Below, one piece after another: positions 8,096 to 16,448 of a DNA stretch of 28,973 nt. The translations under genes and the position numbers were made by a program. How positions within the stretch are numbered: position 1 is the stretch's first letter; each line of letters begins with the position of its first letter. The stretch comes from Leptospirillum sp. GTDB lineage: Bacteria; Nitrospirota; Leptospirillia; Leptospirillales; Leptospirillaceae. The stretch is taken from the NCBI GenBank assembly GCA_027343785.1, contig DAHWKF010000003.1, positions 1 through 28,973 of the forward strand, in the 5' to 3' direction. The notes below the pieces were generated by a model that worked only from the letters and a program-made list of their open reading frames with translations, ran no database searches and was not told the DNA's origin.

Positions 8096-8143
8096 AAAAA
8101 CACCGGAAAAATCTGTTCTGTAAAACAGGTTCTTCCGGTGTTT
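8096..8143 (-). terminator. Intrinsic terminator downstream of tRNA-Thr
   Basis: On the minus strand a long stem (8143-8133 with 8108-8098, 11 perfect pairs, continued by an inner stem CTGTT/AACAG) is followed directly by a run of five T (8100-8096). It faces transcription coming from the tRNA-Thr side and stands upstream of the ATP-grasp gene, insulating the Anbu cluster. Confidence 0.65.
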
Positions 8144-8436
8144 CCGATCATGATCGTATTTGGTTGTTAGAACATGGACATTTCTGTCGCGCTCCCGACC
8201 ACCCCACGACGCGGATTGGATGCAATTTCCCCCATAAGGCTAAATTGATCAGGAAACGTGGGACTATTCATGAAACGGTCCCGCCTCCTTCCCAGAAGTC
8301 CTCAAGGCGGCCAGGTTGATGGGGTATCAACCAACCATCATCAACGAGATCAGAGGGGGAGAACTTCATGAAGTTGCATGAGCCCCTCATTAGCCAGATA
8401 TTTTTCGGATTATTATTACAGAAATGGCCTAAAAGA
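8144..8436. other. Structured spacer between tRNA-Thr and its terminator, no gene
   Basis: No coding sequence is supported. Several inverted repeats are packed here: CCGCCT/AGGCGG (8281-8286, 8305-8310); GGTTGAT-GGGGT-ATCAACC (8314-8332); and a 14-base perfect palindrome AACTTCATGAAGTT (8362-8375) nested in an outer stem GAGGGG/CCCCTC (8353-8358, 8383-8388). A small stable RNA is possible, but no known family is recognised. Confidence 0.4.
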
Positions 8437-8511
8437 TGGAGCCGGCGGTCGGGATTGAACCGACGACCTGTCGATTACGAATCGACTGCACTACCACTGT
8501 GCTACGCCGGC
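8437..8511 (-). tRNA. tRNA-Thr (anticodon CGT)
   Basis: A full cloverleaf of 75 bases on the minus strand includes an encoded CCA (8439-8437). The acceptor is GCCGGCG/CGCCGGC, D stem GCAC/GTGC, anticodon stem GTCGA/TCGAC with loop TTCGTAA (anticodon at 8479-8477), and T stem GTCGG/CCGAC with loop TTCAATC. The discriminator base is U. It lies 28 bases downstream of the terminator of the preceding operon. Confidence 0.95.
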
Positions 8512-8532
8512 CAACAGGATGAAAACCTTTTC

Positions 8533-8561
8533 ATCCTAGAAAAATCGGGTGAGAACTTCAA
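8533..8561 (-). promoter_or_regulatory. Possible tRNA-Thr promoter overlapping the upstream terminator
   Basis: TTGAAG (8561-8556) and TAGGAT (8538-8533) are spaced by 17 bases on the minus strand, each 4 of 6 to consensus. Only 28 bases separate the terminator T-run from the tRNA, so a dedicated promoter has to overlap the terminator hairpin. A perfect palindrome with 10-base arms (8516-8537) would lie at the start of the transcript. Confidence 0.35.
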
Positions 8562-8571
8562 CCCCACCCGA
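8540..8571 (-). terminator. Intrinsic terminator of the Tol-to-PEGA gene block
   Basis: On the minus strand TCGGGTG (8571-8565) pairs with CACCCGA (8551-8545) around a 13-base loop, followed by TTTTT (8544-8540). It lies 26 bases after the stop codon of the PEGA lipoprotein gene and closes the long minus-strand block. Confidence 0.7.
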
Positions 8572-8596
8572 CCCGTCTAAGGGAAAACCCTCCATT

Positions 8597-9604
8597 TTAG
8601 TATTTCTTGTGCAACCTTTCCTCCCATGTCGTGACTTTTTGCTCCAGAATGCCAATCTTGTCCCGAAGCGCATGATATCCGTCCATTCTGACCTTCAACA
8701 AATGAATACCGGACGGAAGGTCGAGGAGAATCGGGGTGTTTCCGTAGTAAACACCGTCGATATATACCTTTCCGCCAGCCGGTGTCGTTGAGACAACCAG
8801 CCTTCCCTTTCCTGACGGAATCGGAGACTGATTCGGATTGACCGCCTGGGGGGCGATGGCAGCGGGCGTTCCCGGTGCCGCAGCCATCCCGTTGTTCGTG
8901 ACGCGGATGGCCCCAGGGAAAACCTTGGCCAGATGGGGAACCGAGCGGTCCGCAAAATCCAGTATGACCCTCTGCAATGTCGATTCCGTCTTGTCCGCCG
9001 CAACAATCAACGCGGGTTGATCTTTGACAACTCCACGGGTGCGGTGGTGGATCGTGTCCCCCCAGATAAATCGTCCGGTGTTGCCATCAATAAAATAGGC
9101 TTCGATATTGGTCTGGGCCTGGATGCTCTTTTCGCCGGTCCCTTCGATAAATCCCCCGTACCCCATCTGAAACTGGTAATCCTTGATTTTCCCGATGACA
9201 AATACATTGACATTAGGATACTGGAGCCGGAGAGAGCGGACCCAATCCCGGCTTGAAAACGAGAAATTTGGCGGAGGCGTCCTGATCCATGTCGCGTGAA
9301 AACCCAGGTACCGGTATTGCTTGACGAACGATTCCGTCACATGCCGGGGGATGTTGACGTTTGCGATAAAGGTGTCGGGCTGCCCCCATCCGATCATCCT
9401 TTTGACCCCGGTCCCTTTCGGAATCATCCGGTCGTCCTCAAACGTGACGAACCCAAAGTGCAGGGAAGAAACATATTGTTTTGGCTGAACCTGGTTGGAC
9501 CCAGGTTCATAGATCAGGTCAACCGGCTGGGACGCGCATGCGGACAACAAAATGAAAATTCCCAAAGTGGAAAGAAAAAACGCAAACCTTCTTCCTGGAT
9601 TCAA
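8597..9604 (-). CDS. Lipoprotein with C-terminal PEGA domain
   Basis: The 335-residue protein starts MNPGRRFAFF and has a lipoprotein signal peptide ending LLSAC, giving lipidation at C23. The middle (about 25-235) is not recognised. A Pro/Ala/Asn-rich linker follows, then a C-terminal PEGA domain (about 270-315: GRLVVSTTPAGGKVYIDG...SGIHLLKVRMDGY), a small beta domain common in surface proteins. The TTG start at 9604 is chosen because GGAGGAG lies immediately upstream. An in-frame ATG at 9721 would overlap rodZ and bury the signal peptide. It is the last gene of the block, 40 bases after rodZ, and its stop is followed by a terminator. Likely an outer-membrane or periplasm-facing lipoprotein of unknown role. 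Confidence 0.8.
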   Translation of the reverse strand: MNPGRRFAFFLSTLGIFILLSACASQPVDLIYEPGSNQVQPKQYVSSLHFGFVTFEDDRMIPKGTGVKRMIGWGQPDTFIANVNIPRHVTESFVKQYRYLGFHATWIRTPPPNFSFSSRDWVRSLRLQYPNVNVFVIGKIKDYQFQMGYGGFIEGTGEKSIQAQTNIEAYFIDGNTGRFIWGDTIHHRTRGVVKDQPALIVAADKTESTLQRVILDFADRSVPHLAKVFPGAIRVTNNGMAAAPGTPAAIAPQAVNPNQSPIPSGKGRLVVSTTPAGGKVYIDGVYYGNTPILLDLPSGIHLLKVRMDGYHALRDKIGILEQKVTTWEERLHKKY

Positions 9605-9644
9605 TGGGCTCCTCCAAAAGGTGATTGAGTGATAAGGAATGAAA

Positions 9645-10685
9645 TCATCGGGATATTTTCTGGAACGCACTCTTTCCCGATTCCGGTGTACCGATGAGTT
9701 TTCCAACGACGGGCTGGTCATCAGGTCCTGCCTTTCCCAGCTTTCCCTTGTTCAGGTAGAGCAACAACGATCCGCCGTCGTCCGTGCTGACCCGAAAGGT
9801 CTTCCCATGAAATATTCTCCACTGCCCCTTGTCGAGCGGTATTTCGACCTTTTTGCGGCCGTCAACCTGAACCCCAACCCAGGTATCCCGGACCGCCTCA
9901 ACCTTGAGAAGGTTTTCCGCGCCAGCAGAGAGCTGCCTGTTCTTTCCTGTCGCCGTCATGGAAAGACTGGAATTGTTTTTAGAGCCTTGAGAGGGGGCAG
10001 GAAGAGCATTGGAATCTCCTTTCGTCCTTTTCCCCGATAGTGCTTCGGACGGAGATAGTGAAGGCGGAGAGACGGACTGCGTCCCAGGGGGAGAGGTTGG
10101 TGACGATGATGGCGGGGAGGAGGGATGGATGTCTGGCGTTGGAATAACCGGTGTGGTGGGGGCCGGCGGAATTGTCGGGAGCGCCTGGGGGACAACGGAA
10201 ACAGGTATCCTCGTATTTCTGTGGACAACCTTGGATATGATCAGGGAAACAAAAAGAACCCCCAGGATTCCAAGGAGAAGATACTTGTACCGGGTACCTC
10301 CGCGGTTTCCCATAGAGGTCGGTTGATATATCTGATTGATATTCTTGACCGGATGGATATGAAAAGTCTCATCCGGAAAAGCATTTTTCAATTCCTGTTC
10401 AAAATAGGAAATGATTCGGGAACCATCCAGGTTGAGTACTCCCGCATACCCCCGAATATGGCCCTTGGCGTAAATCAGGCTGGGATAGGCCGACCACTCC
10501 CCCTTATCAATGGCTTCAAGCCATCTGGGCCCTATTCTTGAGACCTCGTCAATGTCATCCAGTGACAAACCCTGTTTTTCTCTTTCATACAGAAGGAATT
10601 CCCCAATGGTCTTTGCCCCGCAGCTTTCGATTTTTTCTTTGAGTCCATCTTCTTCCGATTCCCTTTGAAATTCTTCTTCGCTCAC
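9645..10685 (-). CDS. rodZ: RodZ-like helix-turn-helix membrane protein
   Basis: The 346-residue protein has the RodZ layout. A cytoplasmic Xre-type helix-turn-helix domain (about 25-95, TIGEFLLYEREKQGLSLDDIDEVSRI...YAKGHIRGYAGVL) is followed by a basic stretch, one membrane helix (about 133-154), and a long Pro/Ser/Thr-rich periplasmic linker (about 165-225). The C-terminal beta domain of DUF4115 type (about 255-325) includes DTWVGVQVDG. RodZ links MreB filaments to the cell-wall elongation machinery. The start is GTG with AAGGA 7 bases upstream. It sits between a TPR lipoprotein and a PEGA lipoprotein. MreB is not in the window, so the role rests on domain order. Confidence 0.85.
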   Translation of the reverse strand: MSEEEFQRESEEDGLKEKIESCGAKTIGEFLLYEREKQGLSLDDIDEVSRIGPRWLEAIDKGEWSAYPSLIYAKGHIRGYAGVLNLDGSRIISYFEQELKNAFPDETFHIHPVKNINQIYQPTSMGNRGGTRYKYLLLGILGVLFVSLIISKVVHRNTRIPVSVVPQALPTIPPAPTTPVIPTPDIHPSSPPSSSPTSPPGTQSVSPPSLSPSEALSGKRTKGDSNALPAPSQGSKNNSSLSMTATGKNRQLSAGAENLLKVEAVRDTWVGVQVDGRKKVEIPLDKGQWRIFHGKTFRVSTDDGGSLLLYLNKGKLGKAGPDDQPVVGKLIGTPESGKSAFQKISR

Positions 10686-10737
10686 GGATCGTCCTTTTTT
10701 TTATCATTGGTTCCGTGTGTGGGAAAACGACATTTCG

Positions 10738-11502
10738 TCATGGGAGCTTCTTGATGTATTGCCGGGCCTTGACACTTTCGGGAGAATCGGGGTCAAGCCT
10801 GACAACCTCTTTAAACGCCAGCAATGCCTTGTCCTGATTTTCAAGCTTCAGGTAAACACGCCCCAGCTCATAGTAAGAACGGGGGAATTTGGGCGCCAGC
10901 CTGATGACTTCGGAGAGCTCTTCCAGTGCCCCCTTGTAATCCCCTGTTGTCATCAGGAGCTTTCCCAGCCAAAAATGGGCAGCGACATCTCCGCTGTTCC
11001 GGAGAATAGCCAAAGAAAACGCTTCATGGGCCTTTTCAGGCTTGTTGAGAGCGATATAAGTCCTCCCCAGATTGACGAGCGGATGTTCCGGTGTCTTGTA
11101 GAGAGGGTCGGCGAGAGCTTTCTGGAAATGGAGGATCGCCCTGTGGTAATGACGCTGACGGTAGGCTATCAAACCAAGATAATTCTCTGCCGCCGCTTTT
11201 GATGGGACTCCCTTCATCGATTTCCTGAACTCTGCCTTGGCATCGAGGTAGTCGTGCATCCGGTAATAGACGTGACCCAGCGCATAATGCACCTTTTTCA
11301 TGGTCGGGTCGAGATGGGCCGCATATTCAAAATCCCAATAAGCCCCCTGCAATTTCCCGGCAGCAAGATGTCTGAGACCGGACATGTAATGTTCAAGTGC
11401 AAGATGCCTGTTCTTGGGAGGGACCGTTTCCGCACATCCGCCCACCAGAAAAAAAACCAGTAGCCACAAGAAAGGATAACGAAAATCTCCGGCCCTGATC
11501 AT
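10738..11502 (-). CDS. TPR-repeat lipoprotein (PilF/PilW-like)
   Basis: The 254-residue protein begins with a signal peptide ending LVGGC, giving lipidation at C23. Five to six tetratricopeptide repeats fill the rest, for example AYWDFEYAAHLDPTMKKVHYALG and GALEELSEVIRLAPKFPRSYYELG. TPR lipoproteins of this shape assist secretin or pilus assembly (PilF/PilW) or other envelope complexes. No pilus genes are nearby, so the specific role is open. The ATG start lies 7 bases after the kinase stop codon and the stop lies 52 bases before rodZ, implying one transcript. Confidence 0.82.
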   Translation of the reverse strand: MIRAGDFRYPFLWLLVFFLVGGCAETVPPKNRHLALEHYMSGLRHLAAGKLQGAYWDFEYAAHLDPTMKKVHYALGHVYYRMHDYLDAKAEFRKSMKGVPSKAAAENYLGLIAYRQRHYHRAILHFQKALADPLYKTPEHPLVNLGRTYIALNKPEKAHEAFSLAILRNSGDVAAHFWLGKLLMTTGDYKGALEELSEVIRLAPKFPRSYYELGRVYLKLENQDKALLAFKEVVRLDPDSPESVKARQYIKKLP

Positions 11503-11509
11503 CTGGGAA

Positions 11510-12451
11510 TCAGCCTTTCGTCCCGGCGTCCAGAAGGGGAAGGCCGGGATAAGATGTCAGCGATGAGAATGAGGCAAGTCTGTTGCCGATTTCTTTTTTT
11601 GTCAGACCTTCAAGACCCCGCGTGCTGAAATCCGACACACAAAACGACGCCATCGCCGATCCGATGACGATCCCCTGACGGAGGACCTCATCCGACTGCT
11701 TCCGCTGGCTCGTCATATACCCGATCAATCCTCCGGCGAAGCTGTCCCCCGCCCCCGTCGGATCCTTGACCTCCTCCAAAGGGTAGGCAGGAGAGGCAAA
11801 GATCGAATCCTTTCCAAAAACCAGAACCCCGTATTCCCCCCTTTTGACAATCAGTGTTTTGGGTCCCATCCGGGCAATTTCCCGCGCGGCGTGCACCAGG
11901 CTGTACTGTCCTGACAACATGCGCGCTTCTCCTTCGTTGATCGTGAGTATGTCGATCCGGGAAAGAACCCGCTTCAGTTCCGTCAGTTTATTTTCTATCC
12001 AGAAGTTCATTGTATCGCAGACGACGAGAGACGGGCGGACGGGCAAAGTGTCGAGAACCCTGAACTGGATGTCCGGGTCGATGTTTGCCAGAAACAGGGT
12101 ATCGCAACGATCATATACCCTTGGAAGATCCGGATTGAAAGAGAGGAGGCAGTTCAGATCCGTTTTCAGGGTATGAGCCGTATTCAGGTCAAAAGTATAC
12201 TCACCGGTCCATGAAAAGGTCTTTTCCGTTGACCGTTCGATTCCCCTGTAATCAACCCCATGCGCTCCGAGCAAACGGAATCCTTCTTCCGGGTAATCCG
12301 TTCCAACGACACCCATAATACCCACATCCGTCCAGTAGGAAGCGGAAAGACCCGCATAAAAAGCTGATCCCCCCAAAGCCATCCTGACTTCACCAAACGG
12401 TGTCCTGATATTGTCCAGGGCGACGGTTCCTACAATAATCAAACTCGGCAA
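11510..12451 (-). CDS. PfkB-family (ribokinase-like) sugar or nucleoside kinase
   Basis: The 313-residue protein has the ribokinase fold. N-terminal VGTVALDNIRTPFG and MALGGSAFYAG form the substrate-binding glycines. The C-terminal signature DPTGAGDSFAGGLIGY carries the catalytic Asp and anion hole. It phosphorylates a hydroxymethyl group of a sugar or nucleoside using ATP. It lies 26 bases downstream of mtnP, and this pairing suggests a role in methylthioadenosine/adenosine or related sugar salvage; the substrate is not proven. The TTG start has a G-rich site (GGGGGG) 7 bases upstream. Confidence 0.85.
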   Translation of the reverse strand: MPSLIIVGTVALDNIRTPFGEVRMALGGSAFYAGLSASYWTDVGIMGVVGTDYPEEGFRLLGAHGVDYRGIERSTEKTFSWTGEYTFDLNTAHTLKTDLNCLLSFNPDLPRVYDRCDTLFLANIDPDIQFRVLDTLPVRPSLVVCDTMNFWIENKLTELKRVLSRIDILTINEGEARMLSGQYSLVHAAREIARMGPKTLIVKRGEYGVLVFGKDSIFASPAYPLEEVKDPTGAGDSFAGGLIGYMTSQRKQSDEVLRQGIVIGSAMASFCVSDFSTRGLEGLTKKEIGNRLASFSSLTSYPGLPLLDAGTKG

Positions 12452-12477
12452 TGGAAATCCCCCCGATGAAAGGTCTC

Positions 12478-13380
12478 TCAGATTTTTTCCGGCAACAGTC
12501 CCAGAAACTCAAGCTTTTTTCGCGTTTCCGGTGGAATCCGCGACGGATCGGTAATCAGAGCATTCAGGGACGCCTCGTGGCAACTGCACTTCCTGATGTC
12601 CGATATCCGCATGATGGCATCGAGCAGGATCTCGTTCGCCCGTTGAACGTTCTGGTTCATGATGCGAATGACATCCTGCACTGTGACCATATCGTGGTCA
12701 GGATGCCAGCAGTCATAATCCGTCGCCAGGGCCAGTGTCGAGTAACACAATCCGATCTCCCGAGCCAGCCGGGCTTCTGTCCCGTTGGTCATACCGATCA
12801 CGTGGGCACCCCACTGACGGTAAAGATTGGATTCCGCCCGGGTGGAAAATGCGGGTCCTTCCATGCAGATATACGTCCCCCCCGCATGATGGGGGAACTT
12901 CAGTGATTCACAGCTCATTTTGAAAGATTCGAACAGATCCGAACAGACCGGTCTGCCAAAAGGGGTATGGCCAACCGCTCCATTTCCGTAAAACGACATG
13001 GGCCTCTGTTTCGTCAGGTCGATAAAATCGTCAACGAGAACCATATCACCGGGAACAATTTCTTCCCTGAGCGAACCGACTGCTGAAACCGACAACACCC
13101 GTTGCACCCCGAGCGCCTTGAATCCGGCAAGATTGGCCCTGTAGTTGATCTCTGAAGGAAGATAGCGGTGGCCTTTGCCATGTCTAGAAAGAAATACGAC
13201 CGGTCTTTTTCCGACAGAGCCGATCAGATAAGGATCGGAAGAAATCCCCCATGGAGTTTCGAGAACCCGCTCTTCGTGTATGGTCAGCCCGTCCATCCGG
13301 TAGAGACCGGATCCCCCGATAATTCCGACCGGAGAAACATCGGTCCTCCGGTCGGACTGTTTGGCTCCTCTCGTGTCCAC
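12478..13380 (-). CDS. mtnP: S-methyl-5'-thioadenosine (or thioinosine) phosphorylase
   Basis: The 300-residue protein belongs to the PNP/MTAP family. It phosphorolyses methylthioadenosine to adenine and methylthioribose-1-phosphate in methionine salvage and polyamine by-product removal. Visible motifs are GIIGGSGLY near the N-terminus, LSRHGKGHRYLPSEINYRAN for phosphate and substrate binding, CMEGPAFSTRAES, and GMTNGTEARLAREIGLCYSTLALATDYD with the nucleobase-binding Asp. The GTG start at 13380 is chosen because GAGGGG lies 6 bases upstream (13387-13392). A TTG at 13434 would add 18 residues that do not look like the family. Methylthioinosine preference cannot be excluded. Confidence 0.9.
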   Translation of the reverse strand: MDTRGAKQSDRRTDVSPVGIIGGSGLYRMDGLTIHEERVLETPWGISSDPYLIGSVGKRPVVFLSRHGKGHRYLPSEINYRANLAGFKALGVQRVLSVSAVGSLREEIVPGDMVLVDDFIDLTKQRPMSFYGNGAVGHTPFGRPVCSDLFESFKMSCESLKFPHHAGGTYICMEGPAFSTRAESNLYRQWGAHVIGMTNGTEARLAREIGLCYSTLALATDYDCWHPDHDMVTVQDVIRIMNQNVQRANEILLDAIMRISDIRKCSCHEASLNALITDPSRIPPETRKKLEFLGLLPEKI

Positions 13381-13450
13381 TCGGATCCCCTCTATTGGAA
13401 AAAATGATTCTTTCTGAACGATCCAACATACCAAATGCTACATTCTTGCC

Positions 13451-13489
13451 GATCCGGCCAGAAAAAAAAAGAGGAAGGCCGACCGGATC
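13451..13489 (-). other. Inverted repeat with internal T-run between miaA and mtnP
   Basis: GATCCGGCC (13451-13459) and its bulged complement GGCCGACCGGATC (13477-13489) flank a run of nine A on the plus strand (nine T on the minus strand). The T-run lies in the loop rather than after the stem, so it is not a classic terminator. It could be a weak processing or pausing site in the polycistronic transcript. Confidence 0.35.
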
Positions 13490-13492
13490 CCC

Positions 13493-14377
13493 TTAAAGCG
13501 TTTCTCCCGTTCCGTCCATCCAGTTTAATGGAGCCATATTCCGAAACCATGTCATTTGTCGTTTGGCAAATTGACGGGTTTTTTGCTTGATAAGGACAAC
13601 GGTTTCAGGAAAATCGCGCATGCCGGAAAGATAGTCGAGAATCTCCTTATACCCCAGGCTCCTGAATCCGGGAGCGTTCCTGCCATAGCCCTTTTTTTGC
13701 AAATCCCTGACCTCTTCGACCCATCCGTTTGCGAACATCTCGTCCACCCGGTCATTAATTCTCTCATATAATATTTCCCTGACAGGAGAAAGCCCCACAA
13801 TATCTCCATGGGACATGCCGGCCTTCCCTTGCGCCTGGGCAGCATACAACCGCGAGGCAGGCATGCCGCTCGAATGAATCAGCCATAACGCCCGGAGGAT
13901 CCGGTAACGGTCCCGGGACGACACCTTGTCGGCCCGGTCAGGGTCTTTTCGGACAAGGTCTTCGTAGAGTGCCTCCGTCGCCATACAATCCATTTCCCGT
14001 ACGAACGCCTCCCTGGCACGCGCGTCTTCCGGCCCCAAATCCAGCAACCCAAAAAGAAGGGCCTTGATATAGAGCCCCGTCCCCCCCACCAGCACCACTT
14101 TTCTACCGCGACTTCGAATGTCCCGAATCGCCAAACGGGCATCCCGGACAAACTGCCCGGCACTATATGGTTCTCCCGGATGGAGAATATCCAGAAGATG
14201 GTGCGTTACTTCTTTCCGGAGGTCAGCGGAAGGTTTCGCCGTACCGATATCCATTTCCCTATAGATCTGGCGGGAGTCGGCAGAGATGATCTCAGCACCG
14301 TGACGGACGGCCCAATCGAATGCCCACAATGTTTTTCCGGACGCCGTTGGGCCGACGACCACCATGTCGATATGCAT
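13493..14377 (-). CDS. miaA: tRNA dimethylallyltransferase MiaA
   Basis: The 294-residue enzyme transfers dimethylallyl to N6 of A37 in tRNAs reading UNN codons. Motifs seen are the P-loop GPTASGKT (9-16), DSRQIYREMDIGTAKP, GGTGLYIKALLFGL, and the C-terminal TRQFAKRQMTWFR that contacts tRNA. The ATG at 14377 shares its A with the TGA stop of mutL (TGATG), a translational coupling junction. In-frame codons further upstream lie inside mutL and lack a site. A mutL-miaA pair is common in bacteria (mutL-miaA-hfq in enterics); hfq is not here. Confidence 0.95.
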   Translation of the reverse strand: MHIDMVVVGPTASGKTLWAFDWAVRHGAEIISADSRQIYREMDIGTAKPSADLRKEVTHHLLDILHPGEPYSAGQFVRDARLAIRDIRSRGRKVVLVGGTGLYIKALLFGLLDLGPEDARAREAFVREMDCMATEALYEDLVRKDPDRADKVSSRDRYRILRALWLIHSSGMPASRLYAAQAQGKAGMSHGDIVGLSPVREILYERINDRVDEMFANGWVEEVRDLQKKGYGRNAPGFRSLGYKEILDYLSGMRDFPETVVLIKQKTRQFAKRQMTWFRNMAPLNWMDGTGETL

Positions 14378-16308
14378 CAGGTCCGCTGGAACCATTTCTC
14401 GAGGAGATCTTGCGGAAGGGAAAGAATGGTAGGGCGGCCATGCGGACAACTGAAGGGAAATTCGGTATCCAGGAGAGAACGGATGATCCGGATCAGGTCT
14501 TCCTTTCCCAACATATGGTTGGCCCGGACACTGGTATGGCAAGACAGGGTCATCAAGGTTTCATCCATCCTGTCCGAACGGACGAGAGGCCACTCGAACT
14601 GGTGGCTGGACTCGGACAGTTCCTGCAGGAGGTCTGACGGATCCTCCCCCTCCAGGAGGGAGGGAATGCCGGAGACCTTGATCGATTCAGGTCCCTGGAT
14701 GTCCACATCAAAACCGAGATGGGACAGCTCCTCTATCCGTTGTTCGATATTTTGCACTTCCAGTGGGGATAGGCGGACTGTTTGGGGAAAAATATAAGGC
14801 AAGGTGGATATGTTCCCGTCGGATAGCCCCTTCCTGAAGGCGTCATACCGGATCCTTTCATGGGCGGTGTGCTGGTCGAGAACAACAAGATCCTTTCCCA
14901 TGATGGCCAGTATAAAGGTTCCGTACACCTGTGTCAGGACCTGCACGGGCATATCCGGCAAAGAAGAAGATCGCCATGAAAATGACGCAGGGGGAAGAGA
15001 CTTCAGAACCTCGGGAAGATCCCGAAAACTTTTATCAAAGGTTCCATGCCCCGTGCGGGATGATTGGATTTTGCGGCTCAGGGAATCGGGTTCACGCATC
15101 CCGGAGGCCTCCCCCTGCCGGCCAGAAAAAAGGTTCCGGGTATTTTGCCCTGAGGTCTCCATACGGCGGACATCCGGAGGGACGTTCTCCATTTTTTCTT
15201 TTTCCCGTGCAAAAAAATTTCCCGAAGCTGAGGACGGGGAATTCTGCGTCTGATGCCTTACAGGTTCACCGCTTTCAGGTTTGGCGCCGGACATTTCTGG
15301 AGAGGGGGCAGCATCCCCAAGGAATGTTTTCAAACCATCCTGAACGGCTCTCCGCACGAGAGAAAATATTCTGTCGGACTCCAGGAAGCGGACCTCCCGT
15401 TTTGTCGGATGAACATTGACATCCACCTTGTCAGGGAGGATCTCGATCCAGATCCAGGCGCCGGGTTGTACGTCCTTGTGCACATACCCGGATGCCCCCT
15501 GGGATATAGCCTGAAGAAGCGCCGGATGCCGAATCCACCGACTGTTCAGAAAAATGTTCTGGAATTTCCGGTCTTTTCTGTTTTTTCCGGGGGACAATAT
15601 TTCCGCTTCAATCCGGATGCCCTCCCCGTCCAGAATAATGTTGGAAAGATCGTTTTCTGAAAGGGCCGGATAGAGATCCAACAGTCTCAGTCGTCGGTCC
15701 CGCCGGGCGGGAAGGGACAAGGCAGGCCTCCCGTTGAGAAAGAGGTGGATTTGGACCGAAGGATGTCCCAGCGCAATGCATGAAAGCGTTTCGATCACCT
15801 GAGACTGTTCTGTCTGGACGGATTTCATGAATTTCAGGCGGACGGGCAGGTTGTGGAAAAGATCCTTGGCCTCGACGGTTGTTCCGGAAGGTCCGTCCCA
15901 GTCGGATATCCTCTCTTTTTGTCCAGGGGAAATCCGGATCTCCCGACCTTTCTCCTGCCCGGACATCCGGCTCTTCATGTTTACATGGGAAACAGAGGCG
16001 ATCGAAGACAGAGCTTCTCCACGAAACCCCATTGTCCGGGTTGAAAGGAGATCTTCAACCAAACGGATCTTGCTTGTCGCATGACGCTTAAATGCAAGCG
16101 CGATATCGTCCGGATGAATACCCGATCCATTATCCGAAACGACAATCGATTTCCGTCCCCCCTCTTCGAGATAGACGGAAATCTTGCTGGCCTGGGCATC
16201 AATACTGTTTTCAACCAGTTCCTTGACGACAGAGGCCGGACGTTCGATCACCTCTCCAGCCGCGATCTGGTCTACAACCAGCTGCTCCAGTTCCCGAATC
16301 CTGTCCAT
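14377..16308 (-). CDS. mutL: DNA mismatch repair protein MutL (endonuclease type)
   Basis: The 643-residue protein has the GHKL ATPase N-terminus: QIAAGEVIERPASVVKELVENSIDA with E30 and N34, DNGSGI at about 59-64, and GFRGEALSSIASV at about 94. A low-complexity linker (about 340-440) precedes the C-terminal dimerisation and nuclease domain. Metal-binding motifs of the nicking endonuclease class are visible: DQHTAHERIRYD, LSCHTSVRANHML and FSCPHGRP. It should nick the daughter strand itself, as in MutH-less bacteria. The ATG has GGAGG 6 bases upstream. Compared with the usual DQHAxxE-x4-E, Thr replaces Ala and Asp replaces the last Glu. mutS is not in the window. Confidence 0.95.
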   Translation of the reverse strand: MDRIRELEQLVVDQIAAGEVIERPASVVKELVENSIDAQASKISVYLEEGGRKSIVVSDNGSGIHPDDIALAFKRHATSKIRLVEDLLSTRTMGFRGEALSSIASVSHVNMKSRMSGQEKGREIRISPGQKERISDWDGPSGTTVEAKDLFHNLPVRLKFMKSVQTEQSQVIETLSCIALGHPSVQIHLFLNGRPALSLPARRDRRLRLLDLYPALSENDLSNIILDGEGIRIEAEILSPGKNRKDRKFQNIFLNSRWIRHPALLQAISQGASGYVHKDVQPGAWIWIEILPDKVDVNVHPTKREVRFLESDRIFSLVRRAVQDGLKTFLGDAAPSPEMSGAKPESGEPVRHQTQNSPSSASGNFFAREKEKMENVPPDVRRMETSGQNTRNLFSGRQGEASGMREPDSLSRKIQSSRTGHGTFDKSFRDLPEVLKSLPPASFSWRSSSLPDMPVQVLTQVYGTFILAIMGKDLVVLDQHTAHERIRYDAFRKGLSDGNISTLPYIFPQTVRLSPLEVQNIEQRIEELSHLGFDVDIQGPESIKVSGIPSLLEGEDPSDLLQELSESSHQFEWPLVRSDRMDETLMTLSCHTSVRANHMLGKEDLIRIIRSLLDTEFPFSCPHGRPTILSLPQDLLEKWFQRT

Positions 16309-16448
16309 CCGAAACCTCCGGGTACCTTTTGATCAGGACATTCGTAAAGACCTACCCTATACCGCTTGCCGTCCAGACGGATGATCTTTTTTTTGCCGCA
16401 ACCCGTTTAGATGACGGAGCTACCCTGAAAACCCCATGGGGAACATGA

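Noticed and set aside
8368..8580. Plus-strand 70-codon frame across tRNA-Thr
   Set aside because: It reads through the antisense of the tRNA (RRSGLNRRPVDYESTALPLCYAG) and has no independent support.
13451..13489. Classic intrinsic terminator between mtnP and miaA
   Set aside because: The T-run lies in the loop and not after the stem, and both neighbours look co-transcribed, so it is listed only as an inverted repeat.
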